A DNA stretch of 64,000 bases from Leifsonia sp. Leaf336 (GTDB lineage: Bacteria > Actinomycetota > Actinomycetes > Actinomycetales > Microbacteriaceae). Below are positions 49,760-58,634 of this stretch, one piece after another. The notes below the pieces were generated by a model. The model saw only the letters and a program-made list of their open reading frames with translations. It ran no database searches and was not told the DNA's origin. The DNA lies in contig NZ_LMOZ01000003.1 of the NCBI RefSeq assembly GCF_001423695.1, positions 744,070 through 808,069 of the forward strand. Direction: 5' to 3'. Every line of letters starts with the position of its first letter. Position 1 is the stretch's first letter. The position numbers and the translations under genes are program-made.

Positions 49760-50002
49760 GGGCGCGGCAAGACGGGAGGCCTCCGCGCGTCTTCGAAAGC
49801 AGCATTCAGTCGCGACGCGAATGAATGTCAGAAGCATCTCCTGTTTGACCGCTGAATCCTCGCGAACTTACCATCGATCCAGGACGTCGTCGCTGCTGCC
49901 CTCGCGACGACCTCCGTGCGCGACGGGCCGGTGCGGCTCTACAAACCCCACAACCCGCACCCGCACCCGCGACCCCGGTCGCCGCACCACTGACGAGGAA
50001 CC

Positions 50003-50401
50003 ATGCCCGACCTGAGGATCGAAGTCGTCGCCCGCAACGAACTGGGCGCCATCGTCGCGCTCGTCACACCGCACGGCGTGGTCGACGCGCAGCACGCGTC
50101 GTCGCAGATCGCCCGCGGCGAGGCCTGCTACGTCACCGGACCCGACTCGTACGTGCGCGTCCCCGTGCGGGCGATCTCCGCGACCGGAGGCGCCTACCTC
50201 TACGCGAATTGGGACGGCACTCAGCGCAACAACCTCCACGACCTGGCCGCCGTCCGTGTGCGGACGCCCCCGGTCGACGAGATCGGCGACGCGCTCACCA
50301 CCACCTGGTCCGCACGAAGGGAGCGCGTCGCGGCGCTCTGGGGCCGGTTGTTCCCCACCGCGTCCCGGCAGCGCACGGACGCCTGCGGCACCGCCTGCTG
50401 A
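50003..50401 (+). CDS. DUF3892-like protein
   Basis: 132 residues with the DUF3892 pattern: IVALVTPHGVVDAQHASSQIARGEACYVTG then a beta-strand pair ending GAYLYANWDGTQRNNLHDLA. The C-terminal tail contains three Cys, including two in DACGTAC. Function unknown. ATG 50003 is preceded by GAGGAA. It is convergent with the SIS gene, three bases apart. Confidence 0.7.
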   Translation: MPDLRIEVVARNELGAIVALVTPHGVVDAQHASSQIARGEACYVTGPDSYVRVPVRAISATGGAYLYANWDGTQRNNLHDLAAVRVRTPPVDEIGDALTTTWSARRERVAALWGRLFPTASRQRTDACGTAC

Positions 50402-50404
50402 CGG

Positions 50405-51442
50405 CTATCCGGCGCGAACGGGCAGCTTCGTGTCGTCCTGGTGGTACAGGAACACCTCGAGCGGGTAGGGCTTGTGCTCGATCGCTGCCGCGATCGCCAG
50501 CTGCCCGATCACCGTCTCGACCACCGAGCGCTCGAAGTGGCCGAGCCCGGGCGGAAGCGTGACGACGGTGAGGCCGGGGTGTCCCGACGACGGCACCTCC
50601 GCGGCGGGCGCCGCCGTGATGAGGACCACACGCACCCCGGCGTCGAGCACGGACGACGGGATGGTCGTCTCGCGGCCGTCCCCGAACAGCACGAGCACGT
50701 CGTCGGCCGAGAGGACCTCCATCGGGCCGTGCAGGTACTGGTAGGTCTCGAACGCGCTGCTCGGCGTGCGCAGGCCCTCCCGCACCATGAGCGAGAGCTC
50801 GGCGGCCGAGGCCAGGGAGGCGCCCCGACCCACGACGTCGATGCTCGTCGCTCCCGCGAGGGCCGTGCCGATCGTTTCGGCGACCGACGCGTAGTCGCGG
50901 AGGGCGTCGGCGGCGCGGCCGGGGAGCCGTGCCGCCTCCGCACCGGCGTCGAGCGCGCCCACCCGGTCGAGCAGCAGCGCGTAGGCGAGGATCGTCGCGG
51001 TGTACCCGCTCGTGTAGACCGGGGAGTCCGCGAAGCCGCCGAGCCCGAGGACGACGTCGGTCGCCTCCCGGATGGGCTGGTCGGGGAAGTTGGTGATGCC
51101 GATCCGCGAGCCCGGCGCGAGCGCCCGTGCCGCGGCGAGCGGCTCGGGGCTCCGGCCCGACTCGGACACGATGACCGAGTGGTCGGCCCGCACGACCGCC
51201 AGGCCGTCGGCCACGTCGGAGGCGATGACAGCGGCGGCGGCGCGGCCGCGCTGGGCGAACGCGGCGAGAGGCACGTGCGCCGAGTTGAGGGACGCCCCCA
51301 TCGCGATGACGGCCACGCTGTCGTCTTCACCCCAGCGTGCGAGCGAGGCCGCGTCGAGGTCGCGCGTGACGGTCTCCAGAGCGAGCTGGAGGTTGGTGGG
51401 CTGGGCGTTCATGGCGTCGATGAAGGATGCGGTCGGTTCCAT
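50405..51442 (-). CDS. double-SIS-domain sugar isomerase/deaminase-like protein
   Basis: 345 residues, two SIS domains as in the isomerase half of GlmS or in AgaS/FrlB: VIAMGASLNSAHVPL, VIVSESGRSPEPLAA (phosphate-binding S-x-S-G-x-S), then VVGRGASLASAAELSLMVREGL and YLHGPMEVLSADD. It probably converts an amino-sugar phosphate to a ketose phosphate, with or without loss of ammonia. It is the last gene of the leftward importer-kinase operon. Confidence 0.85.
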   Translation of the reverse strand: MEPTASFIDAMNAQPTNLQLALETVTRDLDAASLARWGEDDSVAVIAMGASLNSAHVPLAAFAQRGRAAAAVIASDVADGLAVVRADHSVIVSESGRSPEPLAAARALAPGSRIGITNFPDQPIREATDVVLGLGGFADSPVYTSGYTATILAYALLLDRVGALDAGAEAARLPGRAADALRDYASVAETIGTALAGATSIDVVGRGASLASAAELSLMVREGLRTPSSAFETYQYLHGPMEVLSADDVLVLFGDGRETTIPSSVLDAGVRVVLITAAPAAEVPSSGHPGLTVVTLPPGLGHFERSVVETVIGQLAIAAAIEHKPYPLEVFLYHQDDTKLPVRAG

Positions 51443-51486
51443 AGTCGTCTTTCTCGATGAGGTGGTCGTGGGTGGCTCTGGAGGGG

Positions 51487-52335
51487 TCAGCCCTTGACGG
51501 CGCCGGCGGCCATGCCGCTGACGACGTAACGCTGGAAGACCATCGCCACGATGATCGGCGGGAGCGCGGCGAGGATGCCGCCGGCGGCCACCAGCCCGAA
51601 GTCGGTGGTGTAGCGTCCGGCGAACTCGCTGATCGCGACGGGGAGGGTCTTCGCGGCGTTCGAAGACGTGAAGATGAGCGCGTACATGAACTCGTCCCAG
51701 GCCAACAGGAAGGCGAACATCAGGGCGGCGAAGATGCCGGGCCGGGCGGCGGGGAGGACGACCCGGAACAGTGCGCCGAGCCTGCTCGTGCCGTCGATGC
51801 GGGCGGCCTCCTCCAGCTCCTCGGGGATGGTGAGGAAGTAGTTGCTGAGGATCCAGAGCACGAACGGGACCACGAGCGAGCAGTCGACGATGATCAGTCC
51901 TGTGACGGTGTCGAGCAGCCCCAGCGAGTTGAGGATCAGGTACAGCGGGATGAGCAGGGCGATCTGCGGCAGCATGTACGTCGCGAGGAACAGGATCAGG
52001 ACGGCTTGACGGAACCGGAACCGCAGCCGGGCGAACGCGTAGGCGCCGAGGATGCCGACGATCATCGAGACGCCGACGGTCCCGACGGCGACGATGGTGG
52101 TGTTGGCGAGCGCCGCGCGGAAGGTGGCGCCGACGCTGTCCGCACCGCCGCGGAAGATGAGCTCGTACCGGCTCCAGTCGAGCGTGTCGGGGATCCACTG
52201 CAGCGGCGTCGAGATGAGCACCCGTTGCGGCGTCACGCTGGCGAGCACCATCCATCCGAACGGCAGGAGGATCACCAGGGCGACGACCAATGCCGCGAGG
52301 TGCAGGAGGATCGAGTTGCGTTTGGCGTGTCTCAC
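51487..52335 (-). CDS. sugar ABC importer permease (MalG type)
   Basis: 282 residues, six TM helices, EAA loop EELEEAARIDGTSRLGALFRVVLPAARP and the C-terminal VSGMAAGAVKG. GTG 52335 overlaps the stop of the upstream permease gene. It belongs to the amino-sugar-type operon and lies between the partner permease and the SIS isomerase. Confidence 0.88.
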   Translation of the reverse strand: MRHAKRNSILLHLAALVVALVILLPFGWMVLASVTPQRVLISTPLQWIPDTLDWSRYELIFRGGADSVGATFRAALANTTIVAVGTVGVSMIVGILGAYAFARLRFRFRQAVLILFLATYMLPQIALLIPLYLILNSLGLLDTVTGLIIVDCSLVVPFVLWILSNYFLTIPEELEEAARIDGTSRLGALFRVVLPAARPGIFAALMFAFLLAWDEFMYALIFTSSNAAKTLPVAISEFAGRYTTDFGLVAAGGILAALPPIIVAMVFQRYVVSGMAAGAVKG

Positions 52336-53288
52336 AGCAGGCTCATCTCGGATCGGCGCAGCAGGCGCAGGTAGAAGAACGTCAGGGCCAGGATGACGAG
52401 CACGATGATGTACGACAGCGCGGCTCCCACTCCGAAGTTCTGGTCGGAGAAGGCCGTCGTGTACGCGTAGTAGGCGACGGTCTGGGTGCCGTTGACGGGG
52501 CCGCCGCGCGTCATCGCGTAGACGATGTCGAACACCTTGAACGCCTCCACGGTCCGCAGAACGAGCACCACGGAGATCGACGGCACCAGCATCGGCAGGA
52601 TGATCGACCGGAAGATCCGCGGCCAGCTCGCGCGGTCGACCTTCGCCGCCTCGTAGAGCTCGGAGGGGATGGAGGTCAGCCCGGCGAGCAGGAAGAACGC
52701 CACCAGCGGTGTCGTCTTCCAGACATCGGCGATGATCACCATGTTGAGGGCGGTGGTCGGATCCCCGAGCCAGGCCTGGTACTGGTCGATGATCCCGAGC
52801 TGGGTCAGTGCGGCGTTGAGCGCGCCGTACTGCGCGTTGAAGATGCCCTTCCACATCGCCGCGTTGACGATGGTCGGGATCGCCCACGGGATGATCACGA
52901 TCGCGCGGAACAGCCAGCGGGCGCGGAGCTTCGCGTTCAGGAGGCCGGCGACGATCAGCCCGAACACGAGCTCGAGCGCCGTCGACACGATGGTGAAGTA
53001 GAGAGTGCGCCCCATCGCCGCCCAGAACCCGGACGAGCTGAGGACGCCGATATAGTTCTGGAGCCCGACGAACGGGGTGTCGGTCGCCAGTGCCGAGTTC
53101 ACCTCGAAGAACGAGATGAGCAGGGTTCGCAGGATCGGGTAGACGATCACCCCGAAGACGGCGATCGCGGCGGGCAGGAGCAGCCAGAACGCCAGCCTCC
53201 CCTGATTGTCGCGCCTGCGGCGGGTGCGGCGCTCCCGTGCGGGGGAGCGCCGTTCCGTCTCGACTCCGGCGACCGACACGCCGGTCAC
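52332..53288 (-). CDS. sugar ABC importer permease (MalF type)
   Basis: 318 residues. Arg-rich N-terminus, six TM helices and EAA loop LYEAAKVDRASWPRIFRSIILPMLVP. GTG 53288 overlaps the end of the binding-protein gene; its own end overlaps the next permease. Tight overlaps show translational coupling along the operon. Confidence 0.88.
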   Translation of the reverse strand: MTGVSVAGVETERRSPARERRTRRRRDNQGRLAFWLLLPAAIAVFGVIVYPILRTLLISFFEVNSALATDTPFVGLQNYIGVLSSSGFWAAMGRTLYFTIVSTALELVFGLIVAGLLNAKLRARWLFRAIVIIPWAIPTIVNAAMWKGIFNAQYGALNAALTQLGIIDQYQAWLGDPTTALNMVIIADVWKTTPLVAFFLLAGLTSIPSELYEAAKVDRASWPRIFRSIILPMLVPSISVVLVLRTVEAFKVFDIVYAMTRGGPVNGTQTVAYYAYTTAFSDQNFGVGAALSYIIVLVILALTFFYLRLLRRSEMSLL

Positions 53289-54586
53289 TTCTGGCTCGCG
53301 TTCGCGGCCGTGACCGCGTCGTCGAGGGCCTGCTGCGGGCTCTTCTTGCCGAGCAGCGCGTTCTGCAGCTCGACCTGGAGGGCCTGCGAGACGGTGTTGT
53401 AGTTCGCCACCGGCGGGCGCAGGATCATCGAGTCGTAGGCCTTGCCCGCGGCGGCGAACACCTCGGGGTTCGTCTTGGTGATGTCGGGCTTGGTGTAACT
53501 GGCCTTCCAGTTGGTCATCGAGCTGGTGACGTACTTGTCCTGCACGGCCTCGCTCGTCATGTACTCGATGAACTTCCACGCTGCCGCCTGGTGCGTCGAC
53601 TTCGCGCCGATCGCGAGCGCCATCGACCCGTTCACGCCGGGGTTGTCTCCGCCCGGGCCGGCCGGCGGCACGGTGACGGCGACCTGGCCGACGACCTTCG
53701 AGATCGAGGGGTCGTTCTGGTCGCGGAACGTGGACTCCCAGTTCAGCTCCATGGCGGTCTTGCCCGACGCCATCGACTTGTCGGTGTCGTCCTCCAGGAA
53801 GGTCGTCGATGCCGGGTCGGTGAGACCCTCGTCGAGCGACTTCTTCATGAACTCCAGGGCCTGGACGCCCGCGCCCTTGTTGATGTCGAGCTTGCCGCTG
53901 GAGTCGGTGAACTGGCCTCCGAATGCGCCGAGCAGCTCGGCGTAGTCGCAGACGAGGGCCTCGGCCTGCGACCAGCTCCAGGCGATCGGGTACTGCACGA
54001 CCCCGGCGTCCTTGAGCTTCTTCGCGACCGTCAGGACGCCGTCCCAGGTCTTCACGTCGTCGGGACCGGCGCCGACCTTGGCGAGCATGTCCTTGTTGTA
54101 GAAGAACAGCTTCGTGGAGGGGCCCCACGGCACCCCGTAGTACTTGCCCTTGTACTCGGCGCTGCTGAGCGCGCCGCCGAGCATGTCGGACTTCCAGCTC
54201 GACGGGAAGTTCTTCGTCACGTCGGTGATGATGCCCTTGGAGGCGAACTCCGCCGGCCAGATCACGTCGAGGTGGACGACGTCGTACGTGCCGGCGGGCG
54301 CCGACGTGACGATCTTGTCGTGCAGCGCCTCGTACGCCACGAACGTCGGCTTGACCGTGATCTTCGGGTTCTTGGCCTCGAAGTCCTTGATCATGGCGTT
54401 GACGTCCGACTCCGAATAGCCCGCCTGCTTCATGAACAGCGCGTTGATCGTCCCGGTGCCGTCGCCTTGACCGCCGCCGCCGGAACCGGCTCCCGTCACG
54501 CTGCAGGCGGTGAGGGCGAGCGCGGCCACGGCCGCGAGCCCGACGCCGGCGAGCGTTCGACGTCGCCGAGGGGATGTGATTCTCAT
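53285..54586 (-). CDS. sugar ABC importer substrate-binding lipoprotein
   Basis: 433 residues. Lipobox ALTAC (Cys near 28), then an extracellular solute-binding family 1 fold (MIKDFEAKNPKITVKPTFVAYEALHDKIVTS, YGVPWGPSTKLFFYNKDML, NWESTFRDQNDP). ATG 54586 has GGAGGA upstream. The neighbouring kinase and SIS isomerase suggest an amino sugar or related derivative as ligand. No ATPase gene is present. Confidence 0.87.
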   Translation of the reverse strand: MRITSPRRRRTLAGVGLAAVAALALTACSVTGAGSGGGGQGDGTGTINALFMKQAGYSESDVNAMIKDFEAKNPKITVKPTFVAYEALHDKIVTSAPAGTYDVVHLDVIWPAEFASKGIITDVTKNFPSSWKSDMLGGALSSAEYKGKYYGVPWGPSTKLFFYNKDMLAKVGAGPDDVKTWDGVLTVAKKLKDAGVVQYPIAWSWSQAEALVCDYAELLGAFGGQFTDSSGKLDINKGAGVQALEFMKKSLDEGLTDPASTTFLEDDTDKSMASGKTAMELNWESTFRDQNDPSISKVVGQVAVTVPPAGPGGDNPGVNGSMALAIGAKSTHQAAAWKFIEYMTSEAVQDKYVTSSMTNWKASYTKPDITKTNPEVFAAAGKAYDSMILRPPVANYNTVSQALQVELQNALLGKKSPQQALDDAVTAANASQK

Positions 54587-55518
54587 GGCTTCCTCCGTGA
54601 TGGTGTTGATGGTGCGAAGGGGACAGCGTCGGCCGCCTCCGAGAGTCGCCGGGCCATCGCGAGCGCTCCCTCCACCGGGGGCGCGGCGAGCAGATGGACG
54701 GCGTGTCCGAGTCCGCGGGCGCGGAGGCGCTCGCGGAAGGCCCGCAGCAGGCGGGGCTGGTGGGTGATGACGCCGCCGGCGCAGACGACGTGTTCGCCGA
54801 CGGCTCCGTGCCGGTGCACGAGCTGCACGCTGCGGGCGAGCTCGTCGGCGGCCTGATCGATGACCCGTGCCGCGCGCGGGCTCCCCGCGTCGGCGGCGGC
54901 GAAGACGAGCGGCGCGGCCGCCCCCCAGCGCGTGATCCGGGGGTGGACGGTCAGGGCGTTCGACAGGCCGACGATGTCGTCGACGGCGAAGTGGGTGAAC
55001 AGCGCGTCGGCGAGCTGGTCGAGGCGCTCCCGCTCGTCGACCGCGTCGAAGAGCGAGCGGACGGCGTCGCGGACGAGTGCGGGGGCGCTGCCGGGGTCGT
55101 TGAGGATGTAGCCGTAGCCTCCCGCGGTCACCGGGCTGCCGTCGGCCCGCCGGCCGACGACCTTGGAGCCGGTGCCGGCGATGACGGCGATGGCCTCGTC
55201 GAAGCCGGCGGCCGGTCCGAGCAGTTCGACGTCGTTGACGGTCCAGGTGCGCCCCGGGCGGCCATTGTCGAGCGCGGTCTGGAAGGCCAGGGCCTGGGCG
55301 TCGCTGTCGAGCCCGTGGGCGCCGACCGCCAGAGCGGCCTCCTCGGCGCCGGGGAGGCCGCCGAAGAGAGCCAGCAGCCGCGCGACGCTGGGGGGCGAGT
55401 CCAGCCGGCCGTCCACCTGCCACTCGGCCGTGGGGACGGAGGTGTCGAGAAGCGCGACGCCGTCGGATTCGGCGCGGACGTGCGTCTTGGTACCGCCGAT
55501 GTCGATGCCAACGATCAC
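54583..55518 (-). CDS. BadF/BcrA-type ATPase, N-acetylglucosamine kinase-like
   Basis: 311 residues of the ASKHA superfamily. Phosphate-1 motif VGIDIGGTKTHVRAESDG, phosphate-2 IAVIAGTGSKVVGRRADG, GGYGYILNDPGS and adenosine motif VVCAGGVI. The group includes GlcNAc kinases and benzoyl-CoA reductase activators; the sugar-import context favours a kinase. GTG 55518 has GAGGAG upstream. It is first in the operon after the regulatory gap. Confidence 0.82.
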   Translation of the reverse strand: MIVGIDIGGTKTHVRAESDGVALLDTSVPTAEWQVDGRLDSPPSVARLLALFGGLPGAEEAALAVGAHGLDSDAQALAFQTALDNGRPGRTWTVNDVELLGPAAGFDEAIAVIAGTGSKVVGRRADGSPVTAGGYGYILNDPGSAPALVRDAVRSLFDAVDERERLDQLADALFTHFAVDDIVGLSNALTVHPRITRWGAAAPLVFAAADAGSPRAARVIDQAADELARSVQLVHRHGAVGEHVVCAGGVITHQPRLLRAFRERLRARGLGHAVHLLAAPPVEGALAMARRLSEAADAVPFAPSTPSRRKP

Positions 55519-55569
55519 CCGTCGCTCCTCTGTCTTCGTTGCCAGGAACTTCGTCCGATCGGGTGGATT

Positions 55570-55598
55570 ACTTCTTTCCGATCGGAGTGAGAAGAAGT
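55570..55598. promoter_or_regulatory. inverted repeats upstream of the kinase-importer operon
   Basis: ACTTCTT and AAGAAGT arms (55570-55576, 55592-55598) enclose the 10-bp palindrome TCCGATCGGA (55577-55586). A related TCCGATCGG lies just before it near 55555. This is the likely operator region for the adjacent ROK regulator. Confidence 0.55.
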
Positions 55599-55644
55599 TG
55601 GAATGACACTAGAAGCAGTGCCCGCCGTCTGTCAAGAGCTGCGG

Positions 55645-56865
55645 TCAGAAGTCGATGTAGGCGAACCCGTTCACTTCGGCCGCGGCCAGTTCGGCGATCC
55701 CGAGCAGTACGCCGTCCTCGCGGTGCGTGGCCGCCGCGACCCGCGGCACGCGGATGATCCGGCCGCGGAGCCGCTGCTCGATCTCGGGGATCACGGTCGC
55801 ATCGTCGCCGGCGAAGCTGCTGCCGAACACCACGAGCTCCGGGTCGAGGACGATGACGAGTGCAGCCACCGCGATCGCGACCATGTCGAGGATCTCGTCG
55901 GCCATCTCCCGGGCGTCGGTGTCGCCGGTGCGGGCGAGTTCGAAGACGTCCTCGGCGGTGAGGGTTCCGGAGGCCGGCAGCGTCATGCCGCGCGCGACCG
56001 CGCGCCGGGTCAGCGCGAGCGACCCGATGCGGTCTTCGAGGTCGCCGTGCTCGTCGTACGAGCGCTCGAGCGAGGAGCGCTCCATCAGCAGATAGCCGAT
56101 CTCTCCGGCCTCCGCCCGGGCCCCGCGGTACAGCTCGCCGTTGGTGATGATCCCGGCGCCGAGGCCGTTCTCGAGGAAGATGGCGACGAGGCTGGAGAGG
56201 CCCTTGCCGGTCCCCGCGTGCAACTCGCCGTACGCGAGCGCGTTCGCGTCGTTCTCGACCACGATCGGCACGGAGGTCCGCTCGCGCAGCAGGGCGCCGA
56301 ACGGCACGCCGGTCCAGCCGAACTCCGGCATCGTTCCGACGACGCCGTCGGGCTGCTGCACCACGCCGGGCACGGCGATTCCCGCGGCCAGACACGGCGT
56401 GCCGAGCGAGTCGGCCGTAGCGATCAACTCGTCGAAGAGCCCGAACACCCGATCCAGCTGGGCCTGCTGGTCGGCGAGCCGTTCGGCCTCCGGAGCCTCC
56501 TTGCCTAGCCTTGTCCCGAGCTCGGTGGTGCGCCGGAAGACGACGGTGCCGTCGAAGTCGACCAGGATCCCGGTGACGACGTCGGACCGCAGCTGGATCG
56601 CCGCGACCAGGCGCGAGCTGCCCGCGTAGCGGAGGAGCACGGAGGGCCTCCCGCCGCGCGACGGCTCCTGGCCGGCGGCGACGACGAGACCCTCGTCCAC
56701 GAGCGTTGCCGTGAGCCGGTTGATGGTCGCGGGAGCGAGCCCGGTCATCGCGCCGAGCTGCTGCCGCGACAGCGGCCCGGATGCCCGGAGCGCCTCGATG
56801 ATGGCGGTCTGGTTGACGCGTGCGAGCGTGCTCGTCGTCGCCGTGCCGCTTGCGCGTCGTGCCAC
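55645..56865 (-). CDS. ROK-family transcriptional regulator (NagC/Mlc type)
   Basis: 406 residues. N-terminal winged HTH (LSRQQLGAMTGLAPATINRLTATLVDEGLV), then a ROK sugar-kinase-like domain (GIAVPGVV, VPIVVENDANALAYGELH). The usual ROK zinc Cys-rich motif is absent and the active-site Asp is within ENDAN. It lies upstream of the kinase-importer operon in the same direction, 126 bp away, and is its likely controller. GTG 56865 has GGAAGG upstream. AGTAAAGTTCTTCC just before its own promoter could be an autoregulatory site. Confidence 0.85.
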   Translation of the reverse strand: MARRASGTATTSTLARVNQTAIIEALRASGPLSRQQLGAMTGLAPATINRLTATLVDEGLVVAAGQEPSRGGRPSVLLRYAGSSRLVAAIQLRSDVVTGILVDFDGTVVFRRTTELGTRLGKEAPEAERLADQQAQLDRVFGLFDELIATADSLGTPCLAAGIAVPGVVQQPDGVVGTMPEFGWTGVPFGALLRERTSVPIVVENDANALAYGELHAGTGKGLSSLVAIFLENGLGAGIITNGELYRGARAEAGEIGYLLMERSSLERSYDEHGDLEDRIGSLALTRRAVARGMTLPASGTLTAEDVFELARTGDTDAREMADEILDMVAIAVAALVIVLDPELVVFGSSFAGDDATVIPEIEQRLRGRIIRVPRVAAATHREDGVLLGIAELAAAEVNGFAYIDF

Positions 56866-56935
56866 CAGAACACCTTCCGTCGTAGCTCGGAAGAACTTTA
56901 CTATCCGTGTGGAAGGAACAGCGTGCGGTGTCGCC

Positions 56936-57775
56936 CTATGTCCGGAACGGCGCGCTTGTCGGGAAGTGCTTGCGCAGCATCACGCCGATCCCGTCCTCGT
57001 CGTTCGAGAGGGTGCGCTCGATCGCCGGGCTCGCGCCGAGACTCTTCGACGCGTTCGCCATGAGGACCCCGACGCCGGCGTTCTCGAGCAGCTCCAGGTC
57101 GGAGAGGCTGTCGCCGAAGGCGATGACGTCGCGCAGCTCGTGACCGAGATGGCTCGCCAGGGCAGTGACGGCCGGGAGCTTGACGGCGCGGGAGGAGATG
57201 ATCTCGATGACGTGCGGCACGCGATGGATGAACGCGTCCGCTCCCACCTCCCGCAGCGGCCCTTCGAGCGCGTCCAGCGCCGCGCTTTCGCCGCGGAACA
57301 TGACCTTGAAGACGGCGCCGGCCGCGAGCGCGCTCGGCCGGACGTAGTCGGCGCCGACGTCGGACGGCCACACCGACGTGTTCCTGGCCTCCCGGAGGCC
57401 CCAGTAGTCCAGCCGGTTCACGAACCAGTCGTCGCGCGTGTAGACGCCGACGTGGACGTCCGTCGCTGCGGCGAGCTCGAGGAACCGTGCCGTCGCTCCG
57501 TCGTCGAGCGGGGTCTCGGACAGCGTCGAGAAGCGTCCGTCCGCCTCCCGCGCCCAGACGAGCGCCCCTCCGTAGGTGGCGTACGACGACCGGACGCCGA
57601 GCTGCTCCTCGATCAGGGCCGTGGACTGCGGGCCGCGTGCGGTGACGAGGATGACGTGGACGCCCTCCGTCTCGGCCACCCGGCGGATCTCCGACGCCGT
57701 GAAGCTCGCGATGCGCTTGTCCGAACCGATCAGGGTCCCGTCGATGTCGAGCGCCAGGATGCGCAGTCCAGTCAC
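56936..57775 (-). CDS. Cof-like HAD-superfamily phosphatase
   Basis: 279 residues, HAD type IIB: motif I ALDIDGTLIGSDKRI, Thr in LVTARGPQST (motif II), Lys in SRAVKLPAVTALA and motif IV VIAFGDSLSDLELLENAGVGVLM. It hydrolyses sugar phosphates or other phosphorylated metabolites. GTG 57775 has GGGAGG seven bases upstream. It precedes the ROK gene on the same strand, so a role in the sugar pathway is possible. Confidence 0.87.
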   Translation of the reverse strand: MTGLRILALDIDGTLIGSDKRIASFTASEIRRVAETEGVHVILVTARGPQSTALIEEQLGVRSSYATYGGALVWAREADGRFSTLSETPLDDGATARFLELAAATDVHVGVYTRDDWFVNRLDYWGLREARNTSVWPSDVGADYVRPSALAAGAVFKVMFRGESAALDALEGPLREVGADAFIHRVPHVIEIISSRAVKLPAVTALASHLGHELRDVIAFGDSLSDLELLENAGVGVLMANASKSLGASPAIERTLSNDEDGIGVMLRKHFPTSAPFRT

Positions 57776-57850
57776 GCCGCGACCTCCCGATCGGTTGGGC
57801 ACCCTCACCCTAGCGGGACGCGGGACGCGGTTCGCAGTTCGCGACAGGGA

Positions 57851-57877
57851 GGTCACAAATCCTCCCGCTGATCGGTC
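57851..57877 (+). promoter_or_regulatory. ECF41-type promoter P1
   Basis: GGTCACA-N16-GGTC. It matches the published ECF41 type (TGTCACA-N16-CGTC) and two further copies at 58562 and 60310. The -10 ends 45 bases before the stand-alone SnoaL-like gene. Confidence 0.7.
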
Positions 57878-57922
57878 TCAGTCGGTGAGGGACCCACCAC
57901 CGGGCCGGACGGAGGCAATCGG

Positions 57923-58378
57923 ATGACCGCGATCGCACAAGGGACGAGGCGCCGGACGCTCGGCCCGGTTCTCGCACGATGCGGCTGGGCCGCCTGGGAA
58001 TGGCTCGCGCGCCCGCTCCGCTACCGCGCAGTGCACCAGCTGCACGTGGCCGCCGAGACCGGCGATCGGGAGCGGCTGCGCGCCCTCCTGTCACCGACCG
58101 TCTCGGTCGTCGTCGACTCCGGGAGCGGCGACGCCTCCGGGGTGCGGGTGATCCAGGGGGTCGCGAACGCGACGGTGGTGCTCGAACACGGCTTCGCGCG
58201 TGCCGACGGCGTGCTGGTCGACGAGCGGTCGGTCAACAGCCAGGCGGGACTCGTCATCAGCCGCGCCGGAGCTCCGGTCGCCTCGGTCGCCGTCGACTTC
58301 ACCGGCCGTCTCGTCTCGATGGTCTGGGTGCGTCTGGACCCGGTCGGTCGCCGGCACTGGAACAGCGTCTACGCGTAA
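57923..58378 (+). CDS. stand-alone SnoaL/NTF2-like protein, ECF41-regulated
   Basis: 151 residues. After a basic N-terminus, residues about 37-151 follow the same order as the C-terminal domain of the nearby ECF41 sigma: AAETGDRERLRALLSPTVSVVVDSGSG against AAEHGDMAALEKLFADDVVSLSDGGG, and GLVISRAGAPVASVAVDFTGRLVSMVWVRLDP against AIVATRDGEVFAFVTADLDDSGIHDLFWVLNP. It has no sigma2 or sigma4 region. A promoter of the ECF41 type precedes it. GGAGG eight bases before ATG 57923 fits. A modulator of the sigma factor or a small-ligand sensor is an inference. Confidence 0.72.
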   Translation: MTAIAQGTRRRTLGPVLARCGWAAWEWLARPLRYRAVHQLHVAAETGDRERLRALLSPTVSVVVDSGSGDASGVRVIQGVANATVVLEHGFARADGVLVDERSVNSQAGLVISRAGAPVASVAVDFTGRLVSMVWVRLDPVGRRHWNSVYA

Positions 58379-58561
58379 GCGCATCGCGCAGGAGGGGCGA
58401 CGCGTCCGGTAGCGGGTGGGACCAGCCGTGTTCTGCTTGGCGCTGCCCGGGAAAAGGGCCGCCTGAAACCCAGTGCTCCCGCTCTTACCTCGCGGCTCGA
58501 CCGGACGCGTCGACAACTCGGACAGCAGACATCGTAGATCTGTGACGGCCTGTGCGGAATC

Positions 58562-58588
58562 GGTCACAACCGGGAGGCCTGCCCGGTC
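58562..58588 (+). promoter_or_regulatory. ECF41-type promoter P2
   Basis: GGTCACA-N16-GGTC followed by GTAGCTGGCGA, which nearly repeats the ATAGCTGGTGA after P3. The -10 ends 46 bases before the oxidoreductase start. The rest of 58379-58634 shows no gene. Confidence 0.75.
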
Positions 58589-58634
58589 GTAGCTGGCGAC
58601 GGCGCGATCGCGCCGCTCCAACGAAGGGATACCC

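Larger units (their letters stand above)
49624..50002. other. 379-bp gap without a recognised gene
   Basis: Promoter region shared by the leftward GAPDH gene and the rightward DUF3892 gene. It holds two palindromes with related GAAAG...CTTTC arms, described separately. A short frame from ATG 49734 is not convincing as a gene. Confidence 0.5.

Noticed and set aside
49734-49900. Short rightward frame from ATG 49734 across the GAPDH upstream palindromes
   Set aside because: No ribosome binding site, and it overlaps regulatory palindromes; no conserved features.
57923-58378. Reading the 151-aa protein as a truncated sigma factor
   Set aside because: It has its own ribosome binding site and promoter and a basic N-terminus; no sigma2 or sigma4 remnant precedes it.
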